From Paenibacillus brasilensis (GTDB lineage: Bacteria > Bacillota > Bacilli > Paenibacillales > Paenibacillaceae): 64,000 nucleotides of DNA. The translations under genes were made by a program, and so were the position numbers. The DNA lies in assembly GCF_009363115.1 (NCBI RefSeq), contig NZ_CP045298.1, positions 1,642,001-1,706,000 of the forward strand, in the 5' to 3' direction. Under the pieces are notes generated by a model. That model was not told the origin of the DNA. It saw nothing but the letters and a program-made list of their open reading frames with translations, and ran no database searches. Below, one piece after another: positions 63,585-64,000 of this stretch. Positions within the stretch are counted from its first letter, which is position 1, and each line of letters starts with the position of its first letter.

Positions 63585-64000
63585 TTAGGCCCGAGTGTCG
63601 AATAACCCTGAGCGGATAGTAGAATTTTTTTCATCTGGGCGATGATACGTTGTTTCGGATTCCTCGTAGTAAGACATCGTCTCTATAGAAAAATCAATGT
63701 AAGAAATCGCCTGCTCTATAAGCTGACGATTCAACTCATTAAGTTGCTTAAGTCTGCTCAACGTCTCCGAAAGTCGTGCTTGAATGCTTAGCAACTTCTG
63801 CTTATCTTGAAAGTCGAAAACTAGACGTGACAACTCAGTAATGGTTAAGTTCAGCTTGGATTTAATTCCGCGTTCCTGCAAAAATTCATATGCAGAGGAA
63901 ATACGTTGTTCTTCAAGTTGATCAATGAGTTTGGATATTTTTGACTCCTGGTTCATTACCAGAATGAGCTGATCTACCTTATTGGATATCAGTGCTTCTT
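63585..64000 (-). CDS. flgN: FlgN, export chaperone for FlgK and FlgL; N terminus beyond the right edge
   Basis: The frame stays open through the right edge, and the residues before the internal Met at 63956 (EALISNKVDQLILV, then MNQESKISKLIDQLEEQR) match the FlgN family well, so the gene is partial and that Met is not the start. All-helical, Glu/Gln-rich. It lies 15 bp before flgK. At least 138 residues are visible. Confidence 0.85.
   Translation of the reverse strand, partial: EALISNKVDQLILVMNQESKISKLIDQLEEQRISSAYEFLQERGIKSKLNLTITELSRLVFDFQDKQKLLSIQARLSETLSRLKQLNELNRQLIEQAISYIDFSIETMSYYEESETTYHRPDEKNSTIRSGLFDTRA

Overview
This window looks like a chromosomal segment of a Gram-positive, motile, spore-forming firmicute, most likely a Paenibacillus of the P. 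polymyxa type. The evidence is a block of ftsE, ftsX, an M23 peptidase, ctp and a PDZ protein; an S-layer-homology protein; a FliW-CsrA-flagellin module; long-form HPF; frameshifted prfB; and GGAGG-type ribosome binding sites throughout. No rRNA, tRNA, CRISPR array or transposase was seen. Nearly all genes are on the minus strand.

Layout. 1-5.5 kb: division and cell-wall remodelling operon (ftsE, ftsX, coiled-coil M23 hydrolase, S41 protease with PG-binding tail, PDZ membrane protein running off the left edge). 5.7-9.4 kb: VanW/YoaR-type protein, SLH-domain surface protein, esterase. 9.4-17 kb: a membrane glycosyltransferase operon with a coiled-coil small protein, a processive GT2 carrying two tandem MshEN (c-di-GMP-binding type) domains, a GtrB-like GT2, GtrA, and two tandem GT-C paralogues. 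17.3-25.9 kb: complete argC-J-B-D-F-G-H arginine operon with an ARG-box-like operator over its promoter. 26-32.1 kb: a yitT-family gene broken by one in-frame TAA, prfB with its programmed +1 frameshift, secA and hpf. 32.5-43.6 kb: one 11-kb gene for a 3691-residue protein with 26 DUF11-like repeats in an alternating two-type pattern and no visible signal peptide. 43.8 kb: cold-shock gene. 44.3-54.8 kb: a ten-gene flagellin glycosylation cluster of the pseudaminic-acid type (Maf, PseB, TylF-like methyltransferase, PseF, ATP-grasp, HAD, PseG, PseI, SDR, PseC) with no recognisable PseH. 54.9-64 kb: late flagellar genes fliT, fliS, fliD, flaG, hag, then a secreted PPC-domain protein on the opposite strand, then csrA, fliW, flgL, flgK and flgN (running off the right edge).

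How the genes work together. The right 20 kb forms one functional unit: filament protein, its cap, junction proteins and chaperones, its translational regulator pair, and the enzymes that make and attach a nonulosonic acid to flagellin. SigD-type promoters are visible before hag and before flaG-fliD-fliS-fliT, and a partial one before maf. The hag leader carries a near-consensus CsrA hairpin. The glycosyltransferase operon at 9-17 kb probably makes or decorates a surface polymer under second-messenger control. The giant repeat protein may be a spore-surface protein, because it lacks a secretion signal and a SigE-like promoter lies upstream.

Several starts were moved from the longest reading frame to the codon served by a clear ribosome binding site; this is stated in each entry. 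Function calls rest on reading motifs by eye; no database search was run.
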